In this document: piece by piece, positions 4,964-5,878 of the stretch
How positions within the stretch are numbered: the stretch's first letter is position 1
Layout of the letters: each line of letters begins with the position of its first letter
NCBI GenBank assembly: GCA_947062645.1
Contig: CAMSQT010000084.1
Coordinates: 1-5,878 of the forward strand
Origin: an uncultured Clostridium sp.
Lineage (GTDB): Bacteria > Bacillota > Clostridia > TANB77 > CAG-508
Direction: 5' to 3'
DNA length: 5,878 bases
Position numbers and translations under genes: made by a program
The notes under the pieces: generated by a model
Databases searched by the model: none
The model's input: only the letters and a program-made list of their open reading frames with translations
Told to the model about the DNA's origin: nothing

Positions 4964-5446
4964 ATGAACACTTTACTTATATTTTTTGCATTACCAATTG
5001 CTGTTATTATTATTTCGATTGCTTTGCAAAAAATTCTAAAATGTCCGGCACTAGTAGCTGCCATCATATTTGCTATTTTTTTAATTGTAACTTTTATTGT
5101 AAATAACTTGAATTTTTTAATTGCAGCAATCGTATATGCTATCATTAGCTTTATTACTGCCTACATAACTTGTTTCATTGGAAGACTGCTTGCAAGAATA
5201 GGAAATATAGGATGTTGTGATAGAAGAAACCCATGTGGTTGTAGAGAAGACAATGGACGAAATAATGACGTACTAACGATTAGTAATGTACAAAATGATA
5301 ATTCGGGTTGTGGTTGTCAACAAAATGACAATGGCTGTACTTACCAAATTAGTAATTTAGATGGTTTAAGTGCAAGAATTAATATTATTCCAAATAATAA
5401 TTGTAACAATAATAATAACAGTAATGGCTGTTGTAGGAGAAGATAG
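4964..5446 (+). CDS. Membrane protein (DUF2651-like) with Cys/Asn-rich C-terminal tail
   Basis: The 160-residue protein has two parts. Residues 1-80 are very hydrophobic, with about three helices (4-22, 28-46, 50-73), and recall the small DUF2651/YbeF-type membrane proteins of Firmicutes; I propose this from general resemblance, not a search. Residues 81-160 are hydrophilic, low in complexity and rich in Cys, Asn and Gly, with ten cysteines (84, 85, 91, 93, 116, 118, 125, 147, 156, 157) in GCC, CGC and GCGC clusters, an Asn run near 144-152, and a terminal CCRRR. Such a tail could bind metal, form disulfides or act in a spore or cell-surface layer; none of these is shown. The gene has its own promoter and terminator and no evident functional link to its neighbours. 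The AGG codon near the end is the only non-AGA/CGA arginine codon in it. Confidence 0.8.
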   Translation: MNTLLIFFALPIAVIIISIALQKILKCPALVAAIIFAIFLIVTFIVNNLNFLIAAIVYAIISFITAYITCFIGRLLARIGNIGCCDRRNPCGCREDNGRNNDVLTISNVQNDNSGCGCQQNDNGCTYQISNLDGLSARINIIPNNNCNNNNNSNGCCRRR

Positions 5447-5461
5447 TAAGAAGGTAATTTT

Positions 5462-5483
5462 GGGGGCTTAATTGCTCCTTTTT
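5462..5483 (+). terminator. Probable rho-independent terminator after the Cys-rich protein gene
   Basis: GGGGC (5463-5467) pairs with GCTCC (5474-5478), with one G-U pair and a six-base loop, followed by TTTTT (5479-5483). The stem is short but GC-rich in an AT-rich context and lies 15 bases past the stop codon. Confidence 0.65.
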
Positions 5484-5535
5484 ATAATGTTGAGAATTTG
5501 TACATAGCTAAAACACAAAAGTTTGTTAAAAATAG

Positions 5536-5564
5536 TAGAAAAATTTAAGTTTTTAGTGTATAAT
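5536..5564 (+). promoter_or_regulatory. Promoter of the restriction endonuclease-like gene
   Basis: A perfect TATAAT (5559-5564) stands 17 bases after TAGAAA (5536-5541, four of six to the -35 consensus). The start of transcription would be near 5571, leaving a leader of about 30 bases. AGGTGA (5592-5597) is the ribosome binding site for ATG 5602. Confidence 0.6.
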
Positions 5565-5601
5565 GCTAATAGAGTAATAACACTTTAAGATAGGTGAATA
5601 A

Positions 5602-5833
5602 ATGAAAGACGAATATTTAATAAAAATAGACGAACCAAGAATTCAAGAAACATGTGATGCTTACTTTAAATGGAAAGACTTAAATACATATGTTAAAAGC
5701 TTAGTATCAAGAGGAATTAATATGCCAGATGCAATAAGTGAACCTATGGGTTGCTATTGTTTAAACCTTCTTTGGAATAAAAGTTCAGGAGGAGATGCGA
5801 AATCTCTTGATGGCAAAAAAATAGAGTTTAAAG
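5602..5833 (+). CDS. Probable type II restriction endonuclease, N-terminal fragment cut by adapter
   Basis: Only the first 77 codons are genomic; from 5834 the sequence is adapter, and the apparent tail EIGRAHV followed by a stop is adapter translation. The fragment contains RGINMPDAISEPMGCYCLNLLWNK followed by SSGGDA and KKIEFK. An Asp (Asp65, in GGDA) followed after a short loop by Glu-x-Lys (Glu75, Lys77) fits a PD-(D/E)xK nuclease core, and the INMPDAISE...WN...GGDA arrangement recalls type II restriction enzymes, possibly the Bsp6I family; this is recall, not a search. If correct, the enzyme would cut foreign DNA at a short site, and a matching DNA methyltransferase gene should lie beyond the window or elsewhere in the genome. 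The gene has its own promoter after a terminator and is likely an accessory element. Confidence 0.6.
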
Positions 5834-5878
5834 AGATCGGAAGAGCACACGTCTGAACTCCAGTCACAATGCCTCATC
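5834..5878 (+). other. Illumina P7-side TruSeq adapter with index (artefact)
   Basis: Positions 5834-5867 match the TruSeq Read 2 adapter, beginning AGATCGGAAGAGC and ending GAACTCCAGTCAC. It is followed by AATGCCTC, where an 8-base i7 index belongs, and ATC, the start of the P7 sequence. This is not genomic. Confidence 0.98.

Overview
This window is an AT-rich fragment of a low-GC Gram-positive bacterium, most likely an uncultured Clostridia-type Firmicute. The evidence is A-rich codon use with AGA for almost every arginine, strong AGGAGG-like ribosome binding sites, a KGITLVALIITI-type prepilin leader, a Bacillus-like pyrimidine-nucleoside phosphorylase and a CdaA diadenylate cyclase. The genomic insert is only about positions 44-5833. 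Both ends are Illumina TruSeq adapter sequence, including index bases, so the window is one library molecule or contig end-capped by adapters. The last gene is cut by the adapter and does not end naturally.

Layout, left to right: a possible C-terminal scrap of an upstream gene; a pseudopilin-like protein; rnhB (RNase HII); a bidirectional terminator; a small membrane-protein gene on the minus strand, with a TTG start and its own promoter; pdp/deoA (pyrimidine-nucleoside phosphorylase); a strong promoter driving a 43-residue membrane peptide and cdaA (c-di-AMP synthase), closed by a terminator; truA (tRNA pseudouridine synthase); a two-part membrane/Cys-rich protein with its own promoter and terminator; and the first 77 codons of a probable type II restriction endonuclease with its own promoter. 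Apart from the restriction gene this is ordinary core and housekeeping content, in short transcription units rather than one pathway operon.

The most interesting signal is in pdp and truA. Both are complete and have all the family motifs I looked for, but they are broken by five +1 frameshifts (three in pdp, two in truA). Every one is the same event: a single extra C directly before a GGN glycine codon, creating an in-frame CGG codon. I found no other in-frame CGG codon in any gene here. Skipping the C restores full-length proteins of 434 and 248 residues, and puts the pdp active-site residues at exactly the family numbering (K81, H82, R168, S183, K187). The explanation is either a CGG codon that ribosomes do not read as arginine and pass by a +1 shift (CGGN decoded as Gly), or a peculiar sequence-specific read error. 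The shared context, the codon phase and the absence of indels in the many poly-A runs argue against ordinary random sequencing error, but raw reads or related genomes are needed to decide.
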